A DNA stretch of 64,000 bases from assembly GCF_000023465.1 (NCBI RefSeq), contig NC_014041.1:2548001-2612000 (forward strand). The letters are read 5' to 3'. A program made the translations under genes and the position numbers. Below the pieces are notes generated by a model. The model searched no databases. It saw only the letters and a list, made by a program, of their open reading frames with translations, and was not told the DNA's origin. Below, in pieces: positions 7,580 to 15,551 of this stretch. Origin of the DNA: Zunongwangia profunda SM-A87. Lineage in GTDB: Bacteria; Bacteroidota; Bacteroidia; Flavobacteriales; Flavobacteriaceae. Each line of letters opens with the position of its first letter. Within the stretch, counting starts at the first letter, position 1.

Positions 7580-9613
7580 ATGGAGATACTCAACATAATA
7601 TATATAACCCTGGCTGCATGCGTTGCGCTGGGGTTTTCTTATTTTCAATATTATGTAAAATCCAAGCGAAGTGGTAATCAGCGATTAATTCTTTTTATTT
7701 TAAGAGCTTTAAGCGTTTTTACACTACTTTTTTTATTAATCAATCCAAAGATTAAATCGGTTGTAATTGAAAGGGAGAAGCCAGATTTAGTCCTCGCTTT
7801 AGATAATACTGAATCTATTGCGCATCTTCATCAGGAAAATAATTTAAAAGAAATAGCTTCGTTTTTTAATAAAGATGAAGAGATTAATGAACGCTTTAAT
7901 GTCCAAAATATTTATTTTGGTAGTGAAATTTCGACAGAAGATTCGGCCAATTTCGGCGCAAAACAAACCGATATTTTTAAAGTTTTAGATGATATTAAAT
8001 CAAGTTTTAAAAAGAATCAAAATGCGACCATTTTAATAACTGATGGCAACCAGACTTTAGGTAGGGATTTTCAATATTTTAATGCTTCCAAAAACCAAAA
8101 AATCTTTCCAATTATCATTGGAGATACTACAAAATTTCCAGATCTAAGTATCGCTAAATTGAATGTAAACCGTTATGCTTTTCTGGATAATAAATTTCCG
8201 GTTGAGATTTTTATAAATTATTCAGGGTCAAAAAATGTCGCGTCAAGGTTTTTAATTTCAAAAGGCGGAAACACCGTTTTTTCTAAAGAGCTCAATTTTT
8301 CCGCAGAAAATAGGTCGGTAAGATTAGAGGCAAATTTGCAAGCGGTTCAGTTAGGACCCCAAACTTATTCCGCAGCAATCCTACCGATGGAAGACGAAAA
8401 AAATACAATCAATAACAAAAATGATTTTGCAGTAGATGTGATTGATGAGCGCACTTCGGTTTTAATTTTAAGCAGTATAGCACATCCAGATTTAGGGATG
8501 CTTAAAAAATCCATAGAAGCCAATAAGCAGCGAAAAGCAACTATAAAATATGCTAACGAAAATAATATTAATTTTAATGAATATCAGTTAGTTATATTTT
8601 ATCAGCCAAACAATAACTTTAACGAATGGTTTGAAGCCATTAATGCCGTCAATTTAAATTATGTAGTCATTACCGGAACCCAAACCAATTGGAACGCTAT
8701 TCATAAATCGATCCCGTATTTATCAAAAAACACCAGTAATGAGAAGCAGGATTTTTATGCAGCGATAAATCCCAGTTTTAACCAATTTCAGTTTGAAGAT
8801 ATAGGATTTTCAGATTTTCCTCCACTTCAGGCTACGTTTGGGGATTTAAAAATCAATACTGATTTTGATGCACTACTTTACCAAAAAATCGAAGGGGTTA
8901 ATATCGAAGAACCTTTGTTGATGATGGTAAAAAATAACGATAGAAGTTCAGTGTATTTATTTGGAGAAAACATTTGGCGTTGGCGAACTAAAGTTTTTAT
9001 AGATCATCAAAGTTTTGAAAAGTTCGATAATTTTATAGGTGCTCTTGTACAAAACCTATCTTCTAAAAAGAAAAAAGAGCGCTTAACGATCGACTATAAA
9101 TCTTTCTATTATTCCAACGAAATTGTAAAATTTAATGCGCAATTTTTTGATGAAAATTACCAGTTTGATCCTAATGCAAATCTTCAAATTGAACTGGAAA
9201 ATGATCATCGAAATACAGATTTAAATTCAAGGTTTTTATTACGGAATAATTTTTATGAAGTTAGTTTTAATACGCTTCAACCGGGGGATTATAATTTTAC
9301 CGTGACTGAAGATGATTCAGAAATAAAAAAGTCAGGTAAATTTTCCGTAATTTCGTTCAATGTAGAAGAGCAATTTTCTTCAGCAAATTTTTCAAAATTA
9401 AATAGTCTGGCCCTTAAAAATGATAGTCAGGTTTATTTCCCCAATCAGCTTCAGGATTTAAAAAAACAACTTTTAAAGGATAGTCGTTTTTCTATCATCA
9501 TAGAAGAAAGTACGAAGTTTCGCCCCATCATTGATTGGTATGTTTTATTATTTGTATTGATCGGATTATTGACAGGAGAATGGTTTTACAGAAAATATAA
9601 AGGTTTAATTTAA
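7580..9613 (+). CDS. Membrane-anchored VWA-like protein of unknown function
   Basis: 677 residues, with two N-terminal transmembrane helices (about 5-25 and 38-58) and one C-terminal helix (about 652-670), an arrangement like BatA/BatB-type and Bacteroidota VWA membrane proteins. After the second helix comes PDLVLALDNTESI, which resembles the MIDAS start DxSxS of von Willebrand A domains with Thr in the middle, followed by ILITDGNQTLGRDF, a TDG segment typical of VWA domains. The rest is probably a large extracytoplasmic region of beta-rich domains. It is followed after 10 bases by an SPFH protein, so the two are probably co-transcribed. The function is unknown; a role in envelope complex assembly is only inferred. 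Confidence 0.65.
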   Translation: MEILNIIYITLAACVALGFSYFQYYVKSKRSGNQRLILFILRALSVFTLLFLLINPKIKSVVIEREKPDLVLALDNTESIAHLHQENNLKEIASFFNKDEEINERFNVQNIYFGSEISTEDSANFGAKQTDIFKVLDDIKSSFKKNQNATILITDGNQTLGRDFQYFNASKNQKIFPIIIGDTTKFPDLSIAKLNVNRYAFLDNKFPVEIFINYSGSKNVASRFLISKGGNTVFSKELNFSAENRSVRLEANLQAVQLGPQTYSAAILPMEDEKNTINNKNDFAVDVIDERTSVLILSSIAHPDLGMLKKSIEANKQRKATIKYANENNINFNEYQLVIFYQPNNNFNEWFEAINAVNLNYVVITGTQTNWNAIHKSIPYLSKNTSNEKQDFYAAINPSFNQFQFEDIGFSDFPPLQATFGDLKINTDFDALLYQKIEGVNIEEPLLMMVKNNDRSSVYLFGENIWRWRTKVFIDHQSFEKFDNFIGALVQNLSSKKKKERLTIDYKSFYYSNEIVKFNAQFFDENYQFDPNANLQIELENDHRNTDLNSRFLLRNNFYEVSFNTLQPGDYNFTVTEDDSEIKKSGKFSVISFNVEEQFSSANFSKLNSLALKNDSQVYFPNQLQDLKKQLLKDSRFSIIIEESTKFRPIIDWYVLLFVLIGLLTGEWFYRKYKGLI

Positions 9614-9623
9614 TAGATTATTT

Positions 9624-10439
9624 ATGGATAGATTACCCAAGATTGCAATACCAATTTTTATAGGATTGGTTGTTTTAATAATTTTTGTTTCGAAATCTAC
9701 AATTACAATCGGTTCTGGTGAAGCGGGTGTGCTGTATAAGACTTTTGGAAACGGGGTGGTTACCGATGAACCACCTTTAAGTGAAGGTTTTCATTTAGTA
9801 GCGCCCTGGAACAGAGTTTTTGTATATGAAGTACGACAACAGTCCTTAGACGAAAAGATGACGGTGTTATCTTCAAATGGATTAGAGATTAAACTAGATG
9901 CTTCTGTTTGGTTTCAGCCGTCTTATCAAGATTTAGGAAAATTGCATAAAGAGAAAAGTGAAGCTTATATTGAACGTTTGCTAAAGCCTGCCTTACGCTC
10001 GGCTACGCGTGCGGTAGTAGGTAGATATAATCCTGAACAATTATATTCCAGCAAGCGTGAAGCCATTCAGGAAGAAATTTTAGAAGAAACACAGATTCTT
10101 TTAAGAGAACAATACGTTCAGGTAAACGAAGTTTTAGTAAGAGATGTATCGTTGCCATCAACCATTAAAGATGCCATAGAGCGTAAATTAAGACAGGAAC
10201 AGGAGTCTTTAGAATATGAATACAGATTAACCAAAGCCGAACAGGAAGCAGAACGTCAGCGAATCGATGCGGAAGGTAAAGCACGAGCAAACCGAATTTT
10301 GAGTGAATCTTTAACCGATAAAGTTTTACAGGAAAAAGGGATACAGGCCACTTTAGAACTGGCAAAATCTGGTAATGCTAAAACCGTAATTATTGGCTCG
10401 GGTGAGAATGGATTACCATTAATTTTAGGAAATAACTAA
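9624..10439 (+). CDS. SPFH/prohibitin-family membrane protein
   Basis: 271 residues with one N-terminal transmembrane helix (residues about 7-23), then an SPFH (band 7) domain (GEAGVLYKTFGNGV... EGFHLVAPWNRVFVYEVRQQ) and a long charged coiled coil (about 180-235, RKLRQEQESLEYEYRLTKAEQEAERQRIDAEGK region). Prohibitin-like proteins form membrane rings that scaffold proteases such as FtsH. It probably shares a transcript with the VWA-like gene 10 bases upstream. The C-terminus (TVIIGSGENGLPLILGNN) is typical of bacterial prohibitins. Confidence 0.9.
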   Translation: MDRLPKIAIPIFIGLVVLIIFVSKSTITIGSGEAGVLYKTFGNGVVTDEPPLSEGFHLVAPWNRVFVYEVRQQSLDEKMTVLSSNGLEIKLDASVWFQPSYQDLGKLHKEKSEAYIERLLKPALRSATRAVVGRYNPEQLYSSKREAIQEEILEETQILLREQYVQVNEVLVRDVSLPSTIKDAIERKLRQEQESLEYEYRLTKAEQEAERQRIDAEGKARANRILSESLTDKVLQEKGIQATLELAKSGNAKTVIIGSGENGLPLILGNN

Positions 10440-10468
10440 AATTTATATTAGAAATTTTAAATTCTGAT

Positions 10469-10498
10469 TTTGAATTTTAAAATTAATACTTAGATTTG
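10469..10498 (+). promoter_or_regulatory. Promoter of the histidine operon
   Basis: TTTG at 10469-10472 and TAGATTTG at 10491-10498 (exact TAnnTTTG) are separated by 18 bases. Transcription would begin close to the ATG of the leader peptide at 10507, leaving a very short untranslated region, as expected for an attenuation leader. Confidence 0.65.
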
Positions 10499-10506
10499 CT
10501 GTTATA

Positions 10507-10566
10507 ATGAGAACGATACAATTACATCACCATCATCATATTTACTACTGCGCTCAGGCGAGGTAA
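10507..10566 (+). CDS. Histidine operon leader peptide
   Basis: A 19-residue ORF reading MRTIQLHHHHHIYYCAQAR with five consecutive His codons (CAT CAC CAT CAT CAT), between a good promoter and a Rho-independent terminator, just ahead of hisG. Ribosome stalling on the His run when charged tRNA-His is scarce would favour an antiterminated structure and expression of the operon. Similar His-rich leaders are known ahead of his operons in Bacteroidota and Proteobacteria. The sequence is seen directly; the mechanism is inferred from the family. Confidence 0.9.
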   Translation: MRTIQLHHHHHIYYCAQAR

Positions 10567-10599
10567 ATTTGATATGTGGTAATGTTAAGCATATTTAGA

Positions 10600-10632
10600 A
10601 ACCCGTTTGAGCTAATCAAACGGGTTTTTTAT
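10600..10632 (+). terminator. Attenuator terminator of the his operon
   Basis: An 11-bp perfect stem AACCCGTTTGA (10600-10610) / TCAAACGGGTT (10616-10626) with a 5-base loop runs into six T. It lies 33 bases after the leader peptide stop and 54 bases before hisG, where an attenuator is expected. Confidence 0.9.
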
Positions 10633-10686
10633 TTGTTCAAATTTTAAAACTTAAATAACTAAGCACTAAAATAAAATGCTTTTTTG

Positions 10687-11550
10687 ATGAAAAAAGAAAA
10701 ATTAAGAATCGCAATTCAGAAATCTGGTCGTCTAAATGAAGATTCGCTAAAGATCTTAAAAGATGCGGGGGTTTCAATAGATAACGGGAAGGAGCAGTTA
10801 AAAGCTTCGGCCCGCAATTTTCCTGTAGATGTATTATACCTAAGGAATGGTGATATCCCCCAGTATTTAAGAGACGGGGTGGTAGATGTTGCTATACTAG
10901 GGGAGAATGTTTTGGTAGAAAAAGGGAAAGATATTATTCGCGGGGAGAAACTTGGCTTCTCAAAATGCCGTGTTTCCCTTGCGGTTCCAAAATCGATGAA
11001 ATATAATGGAATCCAGGATCTGGAAGGAAAGAAAATCGCTACCAGTTACCCAAATACCGTAAAAGAATATTTAACGAAAAAAGGAATCACGGCAGATCTG
11101 CATATTATTAACGGTTCTGTTGAAATCGCTCCTAATATAGGTTTAGCTGATGCCATTTGTGATATCGTTTCGAGTGGAAGTACCTTGTTTAAAAACAATT
11201 TGAAAGAAGCTGAAGTAATGCTGAAGAGCGAGGCAATATTGGCTATTTCACCAAAGATATCTGAAGAGCGTCAGCAGATCTTGGATCAGTTGCAATTCAG
11301 GATTAAATCGGTTTTAAATGCGAGAACATCAAAATATATATTACTAAATGCACCCAATGACAAGCTGGATGATATTATAAGATTGTTACCGGGTATGCGT
11401 TCTCCTACCGTATTACCGTTAGCAGAAGAAGGATGGAGTTCTATTCATACGGTGATTAATGAAGAGCGCTTTTGGGAAGTGATCGACGAACTAAAACAAC
11501 AAGGAGCAGAAGGTTTACTTGTAGTACCTATTGAAAAAATGGTGCTGTAA
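10687..11550 (+). CDS. hisG: ATP phosphoribosyltransferase (long form)
   Basis: First enzyme of histidine synthesis: joins ATP and PRPP to give phosphoribosyl-ATP and is normally feedback-inhibited by histidine. 287 residues with the C-terminal ACT-like regulatory domain (LPGMRSPTVLPL... WSSIHTVINEERFWEVIDELK), so it is the long HisZ-independent form. The N-terminal catalytic lobe shows RIAIQKSGRL and the PRPP-binding DIVSSGSTL. I chose ATG 10687 over the TTG three bases upstream. It is the first structural gene after the attenuator. Confidence 0.97.
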   Translation: MKKEKLRIAIQKSGRLNEDSLKILKDAGVSIDNGKEQLKASARNFPVDVLYLRNGDIPQYLRDGVVDVAILGENVLVEKGKDIIRGEKLGFSKCRVSLAVPKSMKYNGIQDLEGKKIATSYPNTVKEYLTKKGITADLHIINGSVEIAPNIGLADAICDIVSSGSTLFKNNLKEAEVMLKSEAILAISPKISEERQQILDQLQFRIKSVLNARTSKYILLNAPNDKLDDIIRLLPGMRSPTVLPLAEEGWSSIHTVINEERFWEVIDELKQQGAEGLLVVPIEKMVL

Positions 11551-11971
11551 TTAATTTGATGATGTGTTAATGTGGCAATTTGAAAATTAATTTTCATTAC
11601 TGATTTTGAATTTTAAATGAAAGCTTAGATGCCCCGGCGGCTGAGTGATTGCGAGGAAGGAGTAATCTTATCGAAGCCAGAGGAAGTTAGAAATAAGAAG
11701 AGATAAAATAGAAAAGAGATATGGAGAATGATTTATGATCAGATTTTTCGACTTCGTTTTTCTAGGCTCGAAATTACAAATTAAAGCGTAGTGCAGAATT
11801 TGAAAGTATTGATTTATAAATTGATAATGGCTGTCACTTCGAGTGATGCTGACGATAGGCAGAATTGTATCGAGAAGTATATTTAAGTCAGAATTTAGAT
11901 CGTTTTTTTAGAAATTCAAAAATTGAAATTGAATCAATAAAGCTTACAGCTGAAAGCTAAAAGTGAAAAAT
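11551..11971 (+). other. Intergenic spacer between hisG and the IS region, with dispersed repeats
   Basis: 421 bases with no convincing gene. It holds pieces that look like dispersed repeats of this genome: a GTGATTGCGAGGAAGGAGTA stretch near 11645, a TTTTTCGACTTCG segment near 11744, and a 46-base repeat at 11833-11878 that recurs between hisH and hisA. The last part (11899-11971) is host DNA that also occurs at 12628-12700 in the tandem duplication. Confidence 0.6.
11833..11878 (+). repeat. 46-bp dispersed intergenic repeat, copy 1
   Basis: Begins GTCACTTCGAGTGAT and ends TATCGAGAAGT. It matches 18525-18570 at 41 of 46 positions with no gaps. The ends are partly self-complementary (ACTTCGAG against the reverse complement ACTTCTCG), so it may fold into a hairpin, as REP-like elements do. 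Confidence 0.75.
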
Positions 11972-12595
11972 TGACTAAGACTGAAATAATTTGCCCTTTT
12001 TCTTAAACTTTTAAACAATGGAAAAAGGTAAACAACGCCGGGTTTTTAGTGTTGACCTAAAACTTGATTTAGTGAAAAAAATCGAACAGGGTGACCTCCG
12101 GGTTTTGGATGTCACCAATGTTTACTGAGTGAGTCGTACCGCCGTTTACAAATGGCTCATAAAATATTCCGATCTTTACCGCAGCGAAACCAGGGTTATA
12201 GTGGAACAAAAAAGTATGAGCAAAAAGAACAAAGAACTGCAATATCAGATCAAGAAACTTGAGCAAGCCCTTGGTCAAAAACAGATGCGAATTGATTACC
12301 TGGAGAAGGTCGTTGAATTTGCTTCGGAACGTTCTGGGGAGGATATCGAAAAAAAGAACAAACGGCTGTCCTAGAATATTTCCGAATGAACAAGTCAAGT
12401 TTTAATGGTTCCATGACAGCATTATATAACATGCTAGGGATAACCAAGCAGGCTCACTATAAGCGGGTTAAACAACAGGCTCACTTGTCAGGGATTGCTC
12501 AGGAAGTAATTGCATCTGCTCAAGAAATCCGTAAGAAACATAGGAATATGGGGTGTCGCAAGCTTTATGATCAGATCAAGCCCGAGAGGATAGGC
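11972..12595 (+). mobile_element. Truncated copy of the IS3-family element (left end only)
   Basis: It starts with the same inverted repeat as the full element (TGACTAAGACTGAAATAATT at 11972) and stops abruptly inside orfB at 12595. Both of its transposase frames are broken, so it cannot move alone. See the full copy at 12701-14018. Confidence 0.85.
12018..12374 (+). pseudogene. IS3-family orfA, inactivated by a nonsense codon
   Basis: Same gene as 12747-13103. The codon at 12126-12128 is TGA where the intact copy has GGA (Gly), cutting the protein after 36 residues, within the helix-turn-helix. The remaining frame continues to the original stop with a few substitutions. Confidence 0.9.
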
Positions 12596-12640
12596 CCAAG
12601 TGTACTGCGAGAATACCTCAGGCAACTATCGTTTTTTTAG
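12386..12640 (+). pseudogene. IS3-family orfB, truncated at the 5' third
   Basis: The first 70 codons match the intact orfB at 13115. After 12595 the sequence leaves the IS and ends at a chance stop at 12638-12640. No integrase catalytic residue is left, so it is non-functional. Confidence 0.9.
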
Positions 12641-12746
12641 AAATTCAAAAATTGAAATTGAATCAATAACGCTTACACCTGAAAGCTAAAAGTGAAAAAT
12701 TGACTAAGACTGAAATAATTCGCCCTTTTTCTTAAACTTTTAAACA

Positions 12747-13103
12747 ATGGAAAAAGGTAAACAACGCCGGGTTTTTAGTGTTGACCTAAAACTTGATTTA
12801 CTGAAAAAAATCGAACAGGGTGACCTCCGGGTTTTGGATGTCACCAATGTTTACGGAGTGAGTCGTACCGCCGTTTACAAATGGCTCACAAAATATTCCG
12901 ATCTTTACCGCAGCGAAACCAGGGTTATAGTGGAACAAAAAAGTATGAGCAAAAAGAACAAAGAACTGCAAGATCAGATCAAGAAACTTGAGCAAGCCCT
13001 TGGTCAGAAACAGATGCGAATTGATTACCTGGAGAAGGTCGTTGAATATGCTTCGGAACGTTCTGGGGAGGATATCGAAAAAAAGAACAAACGGCTGTCC
13101 TAG
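12747..13103 (+). CDS. IS3-family transposase OrfA
   Basis: 118 residues: an N-terminal helix-turn-helix (VLDVTNVYGVSRTAVYKWLTKY, about residues 28-49) followed by a leucine-rich coiled coil (about 70-105, DQIKKLEQALGQKQMRIDYLEKVV). It is the DNA-binding half of the IS3 transposase. A canonical slippery heptamer near its 3' end leads into orfB. Unlike the upstream copy, it has no internal stop. Confidence 0.92.
   Translation: MEKGKQRRVFSVDLKLDLLKKIEQGDLRVLDVTNVYGVSRTAVYKWLTKYSDLYRSETRVIVEQKSMSKKNKELQDQIKKLEQALGQKQMRIDYLEKVVEYASERSGEDIEKKNKRLS
13079..13085 (+). promoter_or_regulatory. Frameshift slippery heptamer A AAA AAG in orfA
   Basis: The zero frame reads GAA AAA AAG. The -1 frame is open from here (KEQTAVLEYFR) straight into the orfB ATG at 13115, so ribosomal slippage would yield the OrfAB fusion. 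Seen in sequence; function inferred from IS3 biology. Confidence 0.75.
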
Positions 13104-13114
13104 AATATTTCCGA

Positions 13115-13984
13115 ATGAACAAGTCAAGTTTCAATGGTTCCATGACAGCATTATATAACATGCTAGGGATAACCAAGCAGGCTCACTATAAGCGGGTTAA
13201 ACAACAGGCTCACTTGTCAGGGATTGCTCAGGAAGTAATTGCATCTGCTCAAGAAATCCGTAAGAAACATAGGAATATGGGGTGTCGCAAGCTTTATGAT
13301 CAGATCAAGCCCGAGAGGATAGGCAGGGATAGGTTTGAAGCAATCCTTCTCGCCAATGGATTTAGGGTAGCACGTATAAAAAGCCATCACCGTACGACCT
13401 ATGCAGGTAAGCGGTGGTATCCAAACCTGATAAGTGGCACTACAATAAAGAAAGAAAACAGGCTCTTGGTGAGTGACATAACTTATATATCGGTTTATAT
13501 AGGATGCCATTACTATCTTACCCTGGTGCTAGATGTTTATAGCCGAATGATTACAGGATGGAGCTTATCGGCCAACATGACCACAGAGGACACCGTTGTT
13601 CCAGCCTTTAAGATGGCTGTAGCAGGTCTAGACAATCAAGAACGCAAAAAACTTATTTTTCATTCAGACAGGGGCAGCCAGTATGGTTCAGACAAAATGG
13701 AACAACTCCATAAGCACTATTCAACCACCCCTAGCATGGGAGGGAAAGCCTGGGAGAATGCCCATGCAGAGTCTATAAATGGGATACTTAAGAATGAGTA
13801 TATCAATTTCGAAAATATGAATATATCACTTAAACAAGCTCAAAAGTTGGTAGAAGAGGCCATTTATTTATATAATTTTGAGCGGCCACATGGTTCACTG
13901 AAAAATAGGAAACCACAAGAATTTTTAAACTTTGTTCAGCGCTTAGCTACTGAACAAAGACCAGTATTTAAAATAAATTATTAA
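13115..13984 (+). CDS. IS3-family transposase OrfB (DDE integrase)
   Basis: 289 residues with an HTH_21 region (GCRKLYDQIKPERIGRDRFE) and the rve core. DDE residues are visible: Asp in LLVSDITYI, Asp in FHSDRGSQYGSD and Glu in WENAHAESINGILKNEY. The C-terminus (YNFERPHGSLKNRKPQEFL) is the usual IS3 ending. The gene looks intact. Readthrough from this element may affect expression of hisD and later his genes, which lie immediately downstream. Confidence 0.93.
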   Translation: MNKSSFNGSMTALYNMLGITKQAHYKRVKQQAHLSGIAQEVIASAQEIRKKHRNMGCRKLYDQIKPERIGRDRFEAILLANGFRVARIKSHHRTTYAGKRWYPNLISGTTIKKENRLLVSDITYISVYIGCHYYLTLVLDVYSRMITGWSLSANMTTEDTVVPAFKMAVAGLDNQERKKLIFHSDRGSQYGSDKMEQLHKHYSTTPSMGGKAWENAHAESINGILKNEYINFENMNISLKQAQKLVEEAIYLYNFERPHGSLKNRKPQEFLNFVQRLATEQRPVFKINY

Positions 13985-14050
13985 CTTGAAAAAAGGCAAC
14001 CTTATTCAGGCAAGGTCAAATTGTAAACCGTAAACTGTGAACAATAAATT

Positions 14051-15334
14051 ATGAACAAAATATATAATCCTTCACAATCAGAATGGGAGGTTGTTTTAAA
14101 ACGGCCAACCAAAACCGTAGATGATATTGAAGATACGGTAAACCAAATTTTTGCCGAAGTAAAAGCCAAAGGAGACACCGCGGTGGCAAAATATACCGAT
14201 ATGTTTGATGGTATTAAGCTTGAAAATACTTTAGTAACATCAGAAGAAATTGCAACTGCTGAGGCTGAAATATCAGAAGAATTAAAATCAGCCATTCTTT
14301 TAGCTAAAAAGAATATTGAAAAATTCCATGCTGCTCAAAAAACAACGAAAGTTGAAATAGAAACAACAAGCGGTGTAAAATGCTGGCAGGAAAAGAGACC
14401 CATTCAGAAAATCGGATTATATATTCCCGGAGGAAGCGCACCCTTATTTTCGACAATCTTAATGTTAGCAGTACCAGCGGCAATTGCAGGTTGTAAAGAA
14501 ATCGTGCTTTGTACGCCTCCTAACAAAGAAGGGAAAGTTCATCCTGCAATTTTATACACGGCTAATTTATGCGGAGTCACTAAAATCAATAAGATTGGAG
14601 GGATTCAGGCGATTGCTGCATTAACTTTCGGAACCGAGACAGTCCCCAAGGTATATAAAATTTTTGGCCCCGGAAATCAATTTGTAACCGTAGCCAAGCA
14701 GTTAGCTACTCGTCATAATGTCTCTATCGATATGCCAGCGGGTCCTTCAGAATTACTGGTAGTGGCAGACGATTCGGCTAATCCGGCTTATGTAGCATCA
14801 GATTTACTGAGTCAGGCTGAACATGGTGCCGATAGTCAGGTAATTTTAGTATCTACTTCAAAAACATTCTTGGATGCAGTAGAAGTAGAAGTAGAAAATC
14901 AGTTGTCAGCATTGCCAAGAAAAGCCATTGCAGAAAAGGCAATCGAAAATTCGAAATTGATCTATGTAGAGAACGATGAGATCGCCCTGGATTTAATCAA
15001 TGAATACGGCCCGGAGCATTTTATCATTTCTACGGAAAATAACGATTTTTATACGGAAGGTATTATCAATGCAGGTTCGGTATTCATTGGTAATTATACA
15101 CCTGAAAGTGCCGGAGATTACGCTTCAGGAACTAATCATACGTTACCGACTAATGGTTATGCCAAACAATATAGTGGTGTAAATCTGGATAGTTTTATGA
15201 AGAGTATGACGTTTCAGCAAATTTCAGAAGAAGGAATAAAAAGTATAGGCCCTGCTATCGAATTGATGGCTGAAGCAGAAGGCTTACAAGCGCATAAAAA
15301 TGCAGTGACCCTGCGATTGAAAGATTTGAATTAA
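14051..15334 (+). CDS. hisD: Histidinol dehydrogenase
   Basis: Catalyses the last two steps of histidine synthesis, oxidising L-histidinol to histidine with two NAD+, using a zinc ion. 427 residues, normal length. Recognisable segments are PGGSAPLFSTILMLAVPA, IFGPGNQFVTVAKQ, DMPAGPSELLV, SQAEHGADSQV (zinc ligands), EYGPEHF and the C-terminal MAEAEGLQAHKNAV. The gene starts 32 bases after the IS end, so the operon is split between hisG and hisD by the element. Confidence 0.97.
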   Translation: MNKIYNPSQSEWEVVLKRPTKTVDDIEDTVNQIFAEVKAKGDTAVAKYTDMFDGIKLENTLVTSEEIATAEAEISEELKSAILLAKKNIEKFHAAQKTTKVEIETTSGVKCWQEKRPIQKIGLYIPGGSAPLFSTILMLAVPAAIAGCKEIVLCTPPNKEGKVHPAILYTANLCGVTKINKIGGIQAIAALTFGTETVPKVYKIFGPGNQFVTVAKQLATRHNVSIDMPAGPSELLVVADDSANPAYVASDLLSQAEHGADSQVILVSTSKTFLDAVEVEVENQLSALPRKAIAEKAIENSKLIYVENDEIALDLINEYGPEHFIISTENNDFYTEGIINAGSVFIGNYTPESAGDYASGTNHTLPTNGYAKQYSGVNLDSFMKSMTFQQISEEGIKSIGPAIELMAEAEGLQAHKNAVTLRLKDLN

Positions 15335-15551
15335 TCTGTAATTGGATTAGAGATCGCTACGCTGTTAGAATATAGAATAAAGAAACAAGAATCAGAATTT
15401 ATTTTGAATGCTAAATGTTGAATTTTGAATGATGCGGATTAAGAATTCTTGATTTCATTTCTCGCTATAGCAATCGGGACGCTCTAAATGACAAAAAAAT
15501 AAAAAAATAGCTGTAGCCATAAGACTGACAGCTGAAAGCTAAAAGAACAAA

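Larger units (their letters stand above)
11899..12627 (+). repeat. 729-bp tandem duplication unit, copy 1 (decayed)
   Basis: Bases 11899-12595 match 12628-13324 at an exact offset of 729, with roughly ten substitutions. The unit contains about 70 bases of host spacer plus the left part of an IS3-family element, so the repeat arose by duplication of already inserted DNA rather than by a second insertion. The last 32 bases of the unit (12596-12627) match neither the IS nor the neighbouring spacer. Confidence 0.85.
12628..13324 (+). repeat. 729-bp tandem duplication unit, copy 2
   Basis: The second copy of the repeated block (host spacer plus the left part of the IS). It continues into the complete element, so this is probably the parental copy. 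Confidence 0.85.
12701..14018 (+). mobile_element. Complete IS3-family insertion sequence between hisG and hisD
   Basis: About 1318 bp. The ends are imperfect inverted repeats: TGACTAAGACTGAAATAATT at 12701 against TGACCTTGCCTGAATAAGGT, the reverse complement of the end at 14018. Both ends are flanked by AAT (12698-12700 and 14019-14021), a 3-bp target duplication of the size expected for IS3. Removing the element joins spacer sequence that reads like the other his spacers. orfA and orfB are intact and overlap in the -1 frame. Confidence 0.9.

Noticed and set aside
11551-11971. Possible small RNA in the hisG-IS spacer
   Set aside because: The repeat pieces are better explained as dispersed intergenic repeats; no promoter-terminator pair frames them.
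12069-13176. Minus-strand ORFs of 65-109 codons, present in both IS copies
   Set aside because: Identical shadows of orfA; the frame is open only because orfA codons are AA-rich.
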